The translations under genes and the position numbers were made by a program. The notes below the pieces were generated by a model. That model was not told the origin of the DNA and ran no database searches. It saw only the letters and a program-made list of their open reading frames with translations. Source: Helicobacter pylori (GTDB lineage Bacteria > Campylobacterota > Campylobacteria > Campylobacterales > Helicobacteraceae). From it: a stretch of DNA of 64,000 nucleotides. The stretch is taken from positions 1,302,001-1,366,000 of the forward strand of contig CP032046.1 in NCBI GenBank assembly GCA_008032955.1, read 5' to 3'. This document shows positions 35,944 to 45,793 of the stretch, one piece after another (position 1 is the stretch's first letter; each line of letters begins with the position of its first letter).

Positions 35944-37320
35944 ATGCTTGAAACTTCTAGCCATTTTTTAAAATCGTTTCGCTTGAAGCGTTATATAGGG
36001 TTTTTATTGATTTCTTTAGCACTATTGATCACGCCATTTGTTCGCATTGATGGGGCGCATTTGTTTTTGATCTCTTTTGAGCATAAGCAACTGCATTTTT
36101 TAGGCAAGATCTTTAGCGCTGAAGAATTGCAAATTTTGCCTTTCATGGTTATTTTGCTTTTTATAGGGATTTTTTTCATCACCACTAGCCTTGGGCGCGT
36201 GTGGTGCGGGTGGGCTTGCCCGCAAACCTTTTTAAGGGTGCTTTATAGAGATGTGATTGAAACCAAGATTTTCAAACTCCATAAAAAGATCAGCAACAAG
36301 CAAGAAAGCCCTAAAAACACCCCAAGCTATAAGGTGCGTAAAGTATTGAGCGTTTTGTTATTCGCTCCTGTTGTGGCGGGGCTAGTGATGTTGTTTTTCT
36401 TTTATTTCATCGCCCCTGAAGACTTTTTTATGTATCTTAAAAACCCTAGCGATCACCCTATCGCTATGGGTTTTTGGCTTTTTAGCGCCTTAGTGGTGCT
36501 TTTTGATATTGTGGTGGTTGCGGAGCGTTTTTGCATCTATTTATGCCCTTACGCTAGGGTGCAATCGGTGTTGTATGACAATGACACCTTAAACCCTATT
36601 TATGATGAAAAGCGCGGCGGAGCGCTTTATGACAATCAGGGTCGCCTTTTTCCCTTGCCTCCTAAAAAACGCAGCCTAGAAAACGAATGCGTGAATTGCT
36701 TGCATTGCGTGCAGGTTTGCCCCACGCATATTGACATCAGGAAGGGCTTGCAATTAGAATGCATCAATTGCTTAGAATGCGTGGATGCATGCACGATTAC
36801 CATGGCCAAATACAACCGCCCTTCACTCATCCAATGGTCTTCAACCAACGCCACCAACACGCGCCAAAAAGTGCGCCTAGTGCGTTTAAAAACGATCGCT
36901 TACATGGGGGTTATCGCTATTGTGATAGCTCTTTTAATCATCACTTCGTTTAAAAAAGAACGCATGCTTTTAGACATTAACCGCAACAGCGATCTGTATG
37001 AATTGCGAGCTAGTGGGTATGTGGATAACGATTACGTGTTTTTATTCCATAACACGGACAATAAAGACCATGAGTTTTATTTCAAAATTTTAGGGCAAAA
37101 AGGCATTCAAATCAAAAAGCCTTTAAACCCTATCGCCATTAAAGCCGGGCAAAAGATCAAAGCGGTAGTGATCTTACGAAAACCCCTAAAAAGTAACGCC
37201 ACAGAATACAAGAGCGCTAGAGACGCTTTAATCCCTATTACAATACAAGCTTACAGCGCAGACGATAAGAATATTACGATAGAAAGGGAATCGGTGTTTA
37301 TTGCGCCTAGTGAAGATTGA
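35944..37320 (+). CDS. ccoG: Cytochrome cbb3 oxidase accessory ferredoxin CcoG
   Basis: 458 residues, inner membrane. CcoG (RdxA/FixG) is a cupric reductase and assembly factor for cbb3-type oxidase, the terminal oxidase of H. pylori. Membrane helices at about 20-38, 62-82, 135-160 and 182-202; NosR/CcoG signature GRVWCGWACPQTFLR (about 85-99) and CLYCPYARVQS-like CIYLCPYARVQ; two 4Fe-4S sites CVNCLHCVQVCP and CINCLECVDACT (about 250-285); a fifth helix near 320; and an Ig-like periplasmic C-terminal domain. ATG at 35944; a TTG two codons earlier is possible. Confidence 0.92.
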   Translation: MLETSSHFLKSFRLKRYIGFLLISLALLITPFVRIDGAHLFLISFEHKQLHFLGKIFSAEELQILPFMVILLFIGIFFITTSLGRVWCGWACPQTFLRVLYRDVIETKIFKLHKKISNKQESPKNTPSYKVRKVLSVLLFAPVVAGLVMLFFFYFIAPEDFFMYLKNPSDHPIAMGFWLFSALVVLFDIVVVAERFCIYLCPYARVQSVLYDNDTLNPIYDEKRGGALYDNQGRLFPLPPKKRSLENECVNCLHCVQVCPTHIDIRKGLQLECINCLECVDACTITMAKYNRPSLIQWSSTNATNTRQKVRLVRLKTIAYMGVIAIVIALLIITSFKKERMLLDINRNSDLYELRASGYVDNDYVFLFHNTDNKDHEFYFKILGQKGIQIKKPLNPIAIKAGQKIKAVVILRKPLKSNATEYKSARDALIPITIQAYSADDKNITIERESVFIAPSED

Positions 37321-37329
37321 AGCCTAAAA

Positions 37330-38529
37330 TTAGCGCTCAATCACTTCATAAGGCAAGCCTTGTTTGATCAATTCTTCCATGAAGGGATCGGTGTTTAATT
37401 CTTCTACGTTAAACACCCCGGCTTTAAAATGCTCCACGCTCCAAGTGTCGTTGCAAATCATTTTAGTCGCGCACATCGCTGGCACGCCGGTGGTATAGCT
37501 TATGGCTTGCGAACCCACTTCTTCATAGCATTTTTTGTGATCGCACACGTTGTAAATGTAGAGCGTTTTGTCTTGGTTGTTTTTAATGCCAGTCATATAG
37601 CACCCGATATTGGTTTTGCCGGTAGTGTCTTTGGCTAAGGACGCTGGATCAGGGAGTAAGGTTTTTAAAAATTGTATCGGCACGATTTTCACGCCCTGAT
37701 GCTCTATTTCCTTAATGCCTAGCATGCCGACATTTTCTAAGCATTTCATGTGGGTTAAATAGTTTTGAGAGAAAGTCATAAAAAATCTCGCCCTCCTCAA
37801 GCCTTTAACATTTTTGACTAACGATTCCAATTCTTCATGGTATAAAAGATACGAATCCATTTCGCCAATCTGCGGGTAAGCCCACACTTGCTTGATTTCT
37901 AAAGGCTTAGTTTCAATCCATTTGCCGTTTTCATAATAACGCCCTTTAGAGCTGACTTCTCTCAAATTGATTTCAGGGTTAAAATTCGTGGCAAAAGGGC
38001 GTTTGTGATCCCCAGCGTTGCAATCTAAAATGTCTAAAGTGTGGATGGTGTCAAAATGGTGTCTTTGAGCGTGAGCGACATAAGCGTTCGTAACGCCCGG
38101 ATCAAACCCAGCCCCTAAAACCCCTAAAATCCCTGCTTCTTTATAAGCCTTATCAAACGCCCACTGCTCTTTGTATTCAAACTTCGCTAAATCCGGATGC
38201 TCGTAATTGGCGGTATCAATGTAATGCGTTTTAGTCTCTAAACATGCTTGCATGATCGTTAAATCCTGATAGGGTAACGCCACATTAACAACGACTTTGG
38301 GCTTGTATTTTTGGATTAAAGCGATTAAAGCTTGCGTATCGTCTGCATCCACTTGTTCAACGCCAATTTCCCCCAAACCCTTTTTGAGCATGCTTTCTTT
38401 AATCGCATGGCATTTGTCTAAGCTCCTGCTCGCCAAAATGATATTCTTAAACACATCTCTGTTCATGCCCATTTTGTGTGCTACCACACTGCCTACGCCA
38501 CCAGCTCCAATTTGTAATACTGTATGCAA
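37330..38529 (-). CDS. Saccharopine-dehydrogenase-family protein, probable carboxynorspermidine dehydrogenase
   Basis: 399 residues. Rossmann fold at the N-terminus (VLQIGAGGVGSVVAHKM, residues 4-20), then substrate domain with ALPYQDLTIMQAC, DTANYEHPD and GAGFDPGVTNAYVAHA (about 135-150). This matches the carboxyspermidine/carboxynorspermidine dehydrogenase group, which condenses aspartate semialdehyde with a diamine ahead of NspC in spermidine synthesis in epsilonproteobacteria. nspC lies elsewhere in the genome. Start codon and length are normal. True lysine-pathway saccharopine dehydrogenase is less likely because H. pylori uses the diaminopimelate route. Confidence 0.85.
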   Translation of the reverse strand: MHTVLQIGAGGVGSVVAHKMGMNRDVFKNIILASRSLDKCHAIKESMLKKGLGEIGVEQVDADDTQALIALIQKYKPKVVVNVALPYQDLTIMQACLETKTHYIDTANYEHPDLAKFEYKEQWAFDKAYKEAGILGVLGAGFDPGVTNAYVAHAQRHHFDTIHTLDILDCNAGDHKRPFATNFNPEINLREVSSKGRYYENGKWIETKPLEIKQVWAYPQIGEMDSYLLYHEELESLVKNVKGLRRARFFMTFSQNYLTHMKCLENVGMLGIKEIEHQGVKIVPIQFLKTLLPDPASLAKDTTGKTNIGCYMTGIKNNQDKTLYIYNVCDHKKCYEEVGSQAISYTTGVPAMCATKMICNDTWSVEHFKAGVFNVEELNTDPFMEELIKQGLPYEVIER

Positions 38530-38613
38530 GGAACACCTACTTTCTAACTAATCTCGTTCTTTTAGGGGGCTATTATATTATAATAAGATAAATTTGATAA
38601 CAAGGATATAGGC

Positions 38614-39838
38614 TTGCAAGAAATTAAATTAGACATTTATGCCACTTTAGTGTGCATGGTTTTGGTGTTGCTTTTGGGGCGTTATGTGATTTCTAAAGTC
38701 AAGTTTTTAAGAGATTATGATATTCCAGAGCCTGTTGTGGGTGGGGTTTTAGTCGCTTTTTTTATCATGTTAGCGCGTCAATTTTATCATTTTGGCTTGC
38801 AGTTTGATTCTTCTTTAAAAGACCCTTTAATGCTGACTTTTTTATCACCGTTGGTTTGAGCGCGGATTTCAAATCTTTACAAAAAGGCGGGAAAATGCTT
38901 GCGGTTTTTTTGCTGGCTGTGGCGGGGTTTGTGGTGTGTCAAAATGCAGTGGGGATTTCTATCGCTAGCCTTTTAGGAGTCAATCCTTTAATGGGGCTTT
39001 TAGGGGGATCGATCGCTTTAGTGGGAGGGCATGGCACTAGCGCGGCATGGGCTAATTTTTTCACCCAACCACCTTATAATTTTAGCTCCAGCTTAGAAGT
39101 GGGCATGGCGTGTGCGACTTTTGGCTTGGTGAGCGGGGGGATTATTGGGGGCCTGTCGCTAAATATTTGATTTCTAAATACAAACTAGAACCTAAAGACA
39201 CCAAAGAAAAAGACACTTTAGAGGGCGTGGTGTCTAAAGGCTTTGAAACCCCTAAAGAGCAACGCCTAATCACCGCATCCAGTTTTGTGGAAACTTTAGC
39301 TCTAATTGCGATCGCTTTATTGGTGGGGACTTTTTTATCGCACTTGATTCCTAAAAGTTTCACCTTGCCGACTTTTGTGTGGTGCTTGTTTGTGGGGGTT
39401 ATTTTAAGAAATGCCTTGTCGTTTTTTAAGATCCATAGCGTGTTTGACAGAGAGGTTTCAGTCATAGGGAACGTGAGTTTGAGCCTGTTTTTAGCCTACG
39501 CTTTAATGAGCGTGAATTTATTGGAATTGTTAAAACTCGCTGTGCCGTTAGCGGTTATTTTGAGCGTTCAAGTGGTGGTTATGATCCTTTATGTGGTGCT
39601 TGTAACCTTTAGGGTATGCGGGAAGGATTATGATGCGGCGGTGTTGTGCGCGGGGCATTGCGGTTTTGGGCTTGGAGCGACCCCAACGGCTATGGTGAAT
39701 ATGCAAACTATCACCAACCACTACGGGCCATCGCATGTAGCGTTTATCGTCGTGCCTTTAGTGGGAGCGTTTTTTGTTGATATTATTAACGCTTTAGCGA
39801 TTAAAGGCTTTTTGCTCTTGCCTTTTTTCCCGTCATGA
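38614..39838 (+). pseudogene. gltS: Sodium/glutamate symporter GltS, two frameshifts
   Basis: GltS imports glutamate with sodium through about ten membrane helices. The family sequence starts at TTG 38614 (AAGGATA upstream) with GRYVISKVKFLRDYDIPEPVVGG and continues through three frames: frame 1 ends at 38859, frame 2 carries GGSIALVGGHGTSAAWA and ends at 39170, frame 3 carries the C-terminal half with GHCGFGLGATPTAMVNM. One extra T at the T6 of 38838-38843 and one extra G at the G5 of 39147-39151 restore a full-length protein of about 407 residues. The stop overlaps the ribD ATG. Two single-base losses at homopolymers point to sequencing error. Confidence 0.85.
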
Positions 39839-40869
39839 GACTTTATGAGAGTTTATTAGAAATTTGCTTGAATAAGGCGTGGGAATATCAAACCCTAGCC
39901 TTAGAAAACCCGAGCGTGGCTTGCATGGTTCTAGATAAACACCATGAGATCTTGAGTTTAGAAACCCACAAAAAAGCCAAAACCCCGCATGCAGAAGTCT
40001 TGGCCGCCAAATCAGCGTTAAAGATTTTACGCCCCCATTTAAAAAGCGATTTAGAAAAATTAGAAGACCCTAAAATTTTAAGCGATTTTTTAAAAACGCA
40101 CCACGATAACGCCTTTAAAGACTGCGTTTTTTTAATCACCCTAGAGCCATGCAATTCTTATGGTAAAACCCCGGCATGCAGCGGATTGTTAGAAATTTTA
40201 AAGCCTAAAAGAGTGGTCATTGCCGCAGAAGAAAACGAAGCTAAAAAAGGGGGCTTAGCAAGGCTACAAAAGGCTCATATTGAAACAATGATTTGTCATA
40301 ATTTAGAAAACAAGGCTAAGGACTTGCTCTTGCCTTTTAGGGTAATGGAACAAAAGGGGCGTTTCAATTTGTTCAAACTCGCTTTAAGGATGAATGGGGA
40401 TTATTACCATGGCAAGATCACCGGGCAAAAAAGCGTTATTTTCACGCACAACCAGCGAGCAATATGCGACACGCTCATCATTTCTGGGAAAACTATAAGA
40501 ACGGATAACCCCTTATTGGACGCTCGCTTTTGCGACAGCTTTTATCACAATAAAAACCCCAATATCGCTATTTTATCCAAGCACTCAATTAGCCCTAGTT
40601 CAAAAGTTTTTTCAGCGCCCAATCGTTTGGTTAATATTTTCAACAACCCTAAAGATTTACCCCTAGAGAAAGGGTTTAATTTCATTGAAGGGGGGTGGGG
40701 ATTGTTTGAGAGCTTGAGGGACAAAATTGATGCGTTGCTTTTGCATTCGCATGCGTCTATGATTAACGAAGCGTTTAACGCACTCGCTTTAAAAACCCCT
40801 TTTAAAGGGCGGTTGTTGCATGCGCAAATCTTAGAAAATGAAGCCCTTTTATGGATAGAAAACTCTTAA
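39835..40869 (+). CDS. ribD: Riboflavin biosynthesis deaminase/reductase RibD
   Basis: 344 residues. Bifunctional enzyme of the riboflavin pathway: an N-terminal deaminase with zinc site HAE (PHAEVLAA, about residues 51-58) and the PCxxxGxTPxC-type motif, here EPCNSYGKTPACSG (about 104-116), then a C-terminal reductase domain with TIRTDNPLLDAR and IEGGW. It starts at 39835, overlapping the gltS stop by ATGA, and its 3' end overlaps the methyltransferase gene, so gltS-ribD-methyltransferase look like one transcript. Length typical. Confidence 0.9.
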   Translation: MRLYESLLEICLNKAWEYQTLALENPSVACMVLDKHHEILSLETHKKAKTPHAEVLAAKSALKILRPHLKSDLEKLEDPKILSDFLKTHHDNAFKDCVFLITLEPCNSYGKTPACSGLLEILKPKRVVIAAEENEAKKGGLARLQKAHIETMICHNLENKAKDLLLPFRVMEQKGRFNLFKLALRMNGDYYHGKITGQKSVIFTHNQRAICDTLIISGKTIRTDNPLLDARFCDSFYHNKNPNIAILSKHSISPSSKVFSAPNRLVNIFNNPKDLPLEKGFNFIEGGWGLFESLRDKIDALLLHSHASMINEAFNALALKTPFKGRLLHAQILENEALLWIENS

Positions 40870-41567
40870 GATTATACCAGCCTTTAAACGCTTATTCTTA
40901 CAATAGCGATTCGCTTTTTTTATACGATTTTTCACGCCCTTTTATCAAAAATAGCGGTGCGATTTTAGACATAGGCTCAGGGTGTGGGGTTCTAGGCTTG
41001 CTCTGCGCTAGAGACAACCCGCTAGCGAGCGTTCATTTAGTGGAAAAGGATAGCAAAATGGCGTTTTGCTCCCAAAAAAACGCCCTTAAATTCCCTAACG
41101 CTCAAGTGTTTGAGGGCGATTTTTTAGATTTCAACCCTCCAATTTTGTATGATGCGATTGTGTGTAACCCTCCTTTTTATGCCTTAGGATCTATTAAATC
41201 TCAAATTAAAGGGCATGCGAGGCACCAGAGCGAATTAGACTTCGCTTCTTTAGTGGCTAAAGTGAAAAAATGCCTAAAACCTAAAGGGTATTTTATTTTT
41301 TGCTATGAAGCCTTGTCGCTTTGCTTGGTCATAGAGAGTTTAAAAAGCGCTAAACTCACGCTAGAAACTTTAAGGTTTGTCCAAAGTTTTAAAGACAAAA
41401 ACGCTCATTTGATGCTTGGAGCGGCTAGGAATAATTCCAAAAGCGCCCTAAAAGTCTTGCCCCCTTTAATCACGCACCATTCCAAAAACCAAAGCGACAA
41501 CACCAAAGAAGTTTTAAGCATCTATCAAATCTGTAACACTTATTCTATCAAAGCGCTTTTAAATTAG
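40851..41567 (+). CDS. Class I SAM methyltransferase (TrmN6-like)
   Basis: 238 residues. Rossmann methyltransferase with motif I ILDIGSGCGVLGLLCA (about residues 39-54), a following acidic loop VEKDSKM, and a substrate-binding CNPPFYALGS (about 103-112). NPPF/NPPY and the N-terminal RLYQPLNAYSYNSDSLFLYDF match tRNA1(Val) A37-N6 methyltransferases and other N6-adenine or Gln-methylating enzymes. It overlaps the ribD end by 19 bp. tRNA modification is the best guess; the substrate is not proven by sequence. Confidence 0.8.
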   Translation: MDRKLLRLYQPLNAYSYNSDSLFLYDFSRPFIKNSGAILDIGSGCGVLGLLCARDNPLASVHLVEKDSKMAFCSQKNALKFPNAQVFEGDFLDFNPPILYDAIVCNPPFYALGSIKSQIKGHARHQSELDFASLVAKVKKCLKPKGYFIFCYEALSLCLVIESLKSAKLTLETLRFVQSFKDKNAHLMLGAARNNSKSALKVLPPLITHHSKNQSDNTKEVLSIYQICNTYSIKALLN

Positions 41568-41592
41568 CGCCTCATAAATTAAGGATTAAAAA

Positions 41593-43959
41593 ATGAAATG
41601 TTCGCATTGCCAGTTGGAGTTTAAAGAAAGTGAGCTTTTTAAAGAGGTGATCAATCATAAAGAATTGTATTTTTGCTGCACGGGGTGTGCTAGGGTGTAT
41701 GCGTTATTGTTAGATTTGAATTTAGAGAGCTTTTATGACAAATTAAACGATTCCACTTTAGCCCCCGTAACGCCCCAAGATTCAATGAGCGCTTTAGAAT
41801 TAGAACAGGCCCTTGAAGAAAACAATAAAAGCGAATTAATCCTTAATCTTTTGCTAGAAAAAACGCATTGCAACGCTTGCTTGTGGCTCAATCAAAAGGT
41901 TTTAGAACGCTTAAAGGGGGTTAAAAAAGTGAGCGTGAATTTCACCACCCACCACTTGCAAATCGTGTTTGACAAATCCCTAAACCCTAAAGAGATTATT
42001 CAAAAGATTGAGAGCTTGGGCTATGGGGCTAAAATTTATAATGCGCAAAATTACACCCTAAAAGCCCAAAAAGAGCAACGCTCCTATTTGCTCACTTTAA
42101 GCGTGGGGTTTTTTGCCACCATGAATTTGATGTTTATTGCCATTGCCAAATATGCGAGTTATGGTAGCGCGAGTTATGGCGGTGCGAGTTATGGCACTGG
42201 CATGGATAAGCTTATGCAAAGGAATTTGGATCTCGTGTCGCTCTTTTTAAGCTTGTTAGTGTTAGTGGTTGTGGGGCGTTTTTTTATTAAGGGGGCGTTT
42301 TATGGGCTAAAAAATGGCGTTTTGGGCATGGATTTGAGCGTGTCTTTTGGGGCGTTATCGGCGTTTGTTTATTCTCTTTATGCCATGTTGGTGTCCCAAG
42401 AGACTTATTTTGAAGCGAGCAGCACGATTTTAACGCTTGTTTTTGGCTCTAAGTTTTTGGAATTAAAAGCCAGATTGTTCGCGAATGAAAAATGTCTGGC
42501 CCTAGAATCGCATGAAATCCATAGCGTGATCGTTGTAGAAAATGGCAAACAGATAGAAAAACACCCTAAAGATGTGGCGATAGGCTCTGTTGTTTGGGTG
42601 CCAAGCGGGGCTAAAATCGCTTTAGATGGCGTGCTTTTAAATAACGCGAGCGTGGATGCGTCTTTGATCAGCGGGGAGTTTAAGCCTTTGGAATTGGGGG
42701 TTAATGATCCAATTTTAGGGGGTTATGTGAACGTGGGCGTGCCTTTTAGCTATCAAGTGAGCGCAAATTTTCAAAACTCACGCCTTTCTAGTTTGTTAGA
42801 AACTTTAAAAAAGAGTTTTTTAGAAAAGCCCTTAATTGAGAGCAGCGCGAATAAAATTGCGGATATTTTTTCTAAAGCGGTGTTGTTTTTAGCCTTTGTG
42901 AGCTTTTTATTATGGCAATTTGGTTTGGGGGGTGATTTTGAAAAAGCCTTAATGGTGTGTATTAGCGTGTTAGTCATCAGCTGCCCTTGCGCATTCGCTT
43001 TAGCTACGCCCATTGCGCTAGTGATAGGGGTATTTAAAAACCCTTTGATCGTGTTTAAAGAAGCGTTGTTTTTAGAAACTCTGGCTAAAGTGAAAAAAAT
43101 CTTTATAGACAAAACCGGCACGCTCACGCAAAAAGAAGTCCTTTTAAAAGAAAAAATCATTTATGAAAAATTTGATGAAAGGCTTTTAAAGAGCCTTTTA
43201 AAAATCAGGGAGCATTTAGCCCATAGCGCGATTCTTAAAACATTAGATGGCGATGAGGTCAGTTTAGAAAAGATAGAGTTTTTCGCTCATGGCTTAAAAG
43301 CGAGCTATCAAAACGAAACCTTGCTAGTGGGGAGTTTGAAATTTTTAAACGCTATGGGGGTTGGTATAAAGACTAAAGAGAGCGCTAATATCATGGTAGG
43401 CTTTGCGAAAAATAAGACTTTATGCGCGTTATTCATTTTAGAAGAGCGTTTGAAAGCTAACGCTAAAGAAGTTATTCAAGCTCTACAAAATCAAGGCTTA
43501 GAATTAGAAATTTTAAGCGGGGATAATGAAAGCTCGGTTAAGGAGTGCGCGAAAAAATTAGGGATTTCTAAGTATCATGCTAATTTGACCCCTGAAGATA
43601 AGGCTCAAATCGTCAGCTCTTATAAGGGCGTGTGCGCAATGGTAGGCGATGGCAATAATGACGCGTTGGCCTTGAAACAAGCGAGCGTTTCTTTGGGGTT
43701 TGAAAAAAGCGCTTTGAGTAAAAGCTCATGCGATATTTTGCTTTTAGAAGAGGATTTGAGTTTGTTGGAAAAAGCGTTTGATAACGCTCAAAAAGTCTAT
43801 CAAGTGGTGTTGCAAAACATTGTTTTAAGCTTAATCTATAACGCTGTTTTAATCCCGGTCGCTATGCTAGGATACATTAATCCTTTAATAGCGAGTTTGA
43901 GCATGAGTGGCAGTTCGCTCTTAGTGGTCTTAAATTCTTTGAGGCTGAAACGCTCTTAA
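41593..43959 (+). CDS. ccoI: Copper P1B-type ATPase CcoI/FixI (cbb3 oxidase copper supply)
   Basis: 788 residues. An N-terminal cysteine cluster (CSHCQLEF, CCTGCARVY) typical of CcoI/FixI is followed by an HMA domain whose metal site is HCNACLW. Then come eight membrane helices with CPx motif SCPCAFALATP (about residues 458-468), phosphorylation site DKTGTLTQK, and hinge MVGDGNNDALAL. CcoI moves copper for cbb3 oxidase assembly, matching ccoG 4 kb away. An SYG-rich insert (about residues 187-202) is encoded by a 15-bp tandem repeat. H. pylori CopA is a separate gene. Frame intact. Confidence 0.9.
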   Translation: MKCSHCQLEFKESELFKEVINHKELYFCCTGCARVYALLLDLNLESFYDKLNDSTLAPVTPQDSMSALELEQALEENNKSELILNLLLEKTHCNACLWLNQKVLERLKGVKKVSVNFTTHHLQIVFDKSLNPKEIIQKIESLGYGAKIYNAQNYTLKAQKEQRSYLLTLSVGFFATMNLMFIAIAKYASYGSASYGGASYGTGMDKLMQRNLDLVSLFLSLLVLVVVGRFFIKGAFYGLKNGVLGMDLSVSFGALSAFVYSLYAMLVSQETYFEASSTILTLVFGSKFLELKARLFANEKCLALESHEIHSVIVVENGKQIEKHPKDVAIGSVVWVPSGAKIALDGVLLNNASVDASLISGEFKPLELGVNDPILGGYVNVGVPFSYQVSANFQNSRLSSLLETLKKSFLEKPLIESSANKIADIFSKAVLFLAFVSFLLWQFGLGGDFEKALMVCISVLVISCPCAFALATPIALVIGVFKNPLIVFKEALFLETLAKVKKIFIDKTGTLTQKEVLLKEKIIYEKFDERLLKSLLKIREHLAHSAILKTLDGDEVSLEKIEFFAHGLKASYQNETLLVGSLKFLNAMGVGIKTKESANIMVGFAKNKTLCALFILEERLKANAKEVIQALQNQGLELEILSGDNESSVKECAKKLGISKYHANLTPEDKAQIVSSYKGVCAMVGDGNNDALALKQASVSLGFEKSALSKSSCDILLLEEDLSLLEKAFDNAQKVYQVVLQNIVLSLIYNAVLIPVAMLGYINPLIASLSMSGSSLLVVLNSLRLKRS
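42154..42198 (+). repeat. Three tandem copies of a 15-bp unit in ccoI
   Basis: GCGAGTTATGGTAGC, GCGAGTTATGGCGGT and GCGAGTTATGGCACT in direct succession, encoding ASYGS-ASYGG-ASYGT between the first two membrane helices. In frame, so copy number would change loop length without breaking the protein. Confidence 0.75.
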
Positions 43960-44411
43960 ACAAACCACATCGTTTTGGCTAAAATAGCAATTAAAAAACC
44001 AAAAGTTAGAGCGATAGGGTGGATATATTTACCAATAGGGTTTTTCTTACCCAAAAACTTACACGATAAAGAAAAAAGCACTAAAAGAAAAATGCTTAAC
44101 GCTAAGATCACTTTAAGCATGAGTATCTTTTGAAAAGGGGTTTCACACCAGCCTTTATCGCCCCCCATGTATTGACTAAGCATCATGCCCCCTGTTAAAA
44201 CAAGCCCTAAAACGCATAAGGGCATGATTTTGATCGCTCTTTGAGTGATTCCTGTATTTGCCTTATTGGCAAACTCTTCGCCAAACATTTTCTTCACATT
44301 AGGGAAAATTACCCCATCAAAAAACAAATAGCCAATAAAAATAATGGCACACAATAAATGAACAACCAACACATAAGGATAAATCGCATCCATTTGAAAT
44401 CCTTTATTCAT
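43956..44411 (-). CDS. Small four-helix inner-membrane protein (CopD/HemJ-like)
   Basis: 151 residues with four predicted membrane helices (YVLVVHLLCAIIFIGYLFF; IMPLCVLGLVLTGGMM; ILMLKVILALSIFLLVLFSL; IHPIALTFGFLIAILAK). A His in helix 1 (VVHLLCA), a lysine-containing MLKV and a late His recall the CopD/DUF2269/HemJ-type heme- or copper-associated membrane family. It is convergent with ccoI (4-bp overlap), which fits a metal or heme role but does not prove it. The alternative start MDAIYPY (residue 7) is equally plausible. Confidence 0.6.
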   Translation of the reverse strand: MNKGFQMDAIYPYVLVVHLLCAIIFIGYLFFDGVIFPNVKKMFGEEFANKANTGITQRAIKIMPLCVLGLVLTGGMMLSQYMGGDKGWCETPFQKILMLKVILALSIFLLVLFSLSCKFLGKKNPIGKYIHPIALTFGFLIAILAKTMWFV

Positions 44412-44499
44412 GGGAAAATTAAAGAGTTTTTAATCTACTACAAAAAGATTTTATTGTCAAGTAGCCCATTATTATGGGAATTTTAGGGGTGGTTTTTGT

Positions 44500-44529
44500 T
44501 TGACTTTTAAGATTGCAATTAGCTATAAT
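44500..44529 (+). promoter_or_regulatory. Promoter of the Hop-like outer-membrane gene
   Basis: TTGACT (44500-44505), 18-bp spacer, TATAAT (44524-44529). A clear -35 is rare in H. pylori, so this should be a strong promoter; the transcript would start about 44536. Confidence 0.6.
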
Positions 44530-44572
44530 AAAATAATTAAAAAAGTAACACTTAAGCGGAGTACCCTAGAGA

Positions 44573-45738
44573 GTGATGTTCAATTTTATGACAAAGAAGA
44601 AAAATAGAATGCAAGGTTGCAAAATGGTTGGTAAAAATTTTAATCGTAAGGAATCTGTTTTGATAGCTCAATCTTTAGATATTTCTAAAAAAGGTTCGGT
44701 AATTTTAGGCGCTCTTTTGAGTTCGTTATGGCTGACAAACCCCTTAAATGCCCATGAAAAGAATGGCGCGTTTGTGGGGATTAGCTTGGAAGTGGGTAGG
44801 GCTGATCAAAAGACCAACGCTTATAAAAACGGCGAGTTGTTTCAAGTGCCTTTTGGCGATGTTTCGGCTAATGATGATGGCAAAGTTCCTGACGGGCAGA
44901 CCGGTGGCTGTCAGCCAGCTTCAGGGACGCCAGGAACGCCAGGCTATACTAAAGCTAATTGCGTGGTCAATTGGACTTCTCGCACCATGCTTAGCACCAA
45001 TAAAAACATTCCTGGCCGTAACCAGCCGATGTATGGGCTAGGCGTGATGACAGGCTATAAGCATTTTGTGGGTAAAAAAAGGTGGTTTGGGCTACGCTAT
45101 TATGGCTTTTTTGATTACGGGCATACCAATTTCTCTAACTCTAGGGCCGCTAACGCCATATCGCCCTTTTATTTGAGCGATCAAAAAGCCGACATGTATA
45201 CTTATGGTTTTGGCACAGACATGCTTTTTAACGTTATAGACAAGCCTAAAGCCACGGCCGGGTTTTTTCTAGGCGTGAATTTTGCGGGTAACACTTGGAC
45301 CAATAATCGTGTGGGGTATTTTAAGGATGGGTATGTTTATGGCGTCAATACGGACGCTGACGCTTACATGACTAACGCTGATGGCACGATCACATGCGGG
45401 GACACGACGCCGGCGAGTTGTGATGTGGGGATTAACCCTAATAGCGTCTATACCACAGGAAAATTAAACGCTAAAGTGAATAACACGATTTTCCAATTCT
45501 TAGTGAATGTGGGCATTAGGACTAATATTTTGAACACCATGGCATTGAGTTTGGTATCAAAATCCCCACGCTCCCTAATTACTTTTTCAAAGGTTCTACC
45601 ACTATCAAAGAGCAAAGCCAAGGCCCGCTAAAAGACGGCAAACCAACCACTATCACCGGAGCAGAAACCAATTTCAGCTTGACCCAAACCTTACACCGTC
45701 AGTATTCTATGTATTTGCGCTATGTTTATACTTTTTAA
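44573..45738 (+). pseudogene. Hop/Hor-like outer-membrane protein, frameshifted near the C-terminus
   Basis: About 388 residues when joined. Signal region SVILGALLSSLWLTNPLNA, then the Hop N-terminal motif HEKNGAFVGISLEVG, barrel repeats including MYTYGFGTDMLF and GVNFAGNTWTNNRVG, and the family C-terminus HRQYSMYLRYVYTF ending at 45738. The frame breaks at the T4 of 45528-45531: one more T gives GIRTNIFEHHGIEFGIKIP, the conserved Hop sequence. Without it the protein lacks the last strands and could not insert. Position corresponds to HP1501. Start at GTG 44573 or the next ATG. Confidence 0.8.
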
Positions 45739-45793
45739 GTTTGGTAGGGTTTTTAGGCAGGGCTTATAGCTTATATTATGAAAGCTTGATTTG

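Noticed and set aside
35839..35964. 42-codon N-terminal extension of plsY
   Set aside because: No family homology, overlaps the divergent ccoG start, and a good ribosome site precedes the ATG at 35838.
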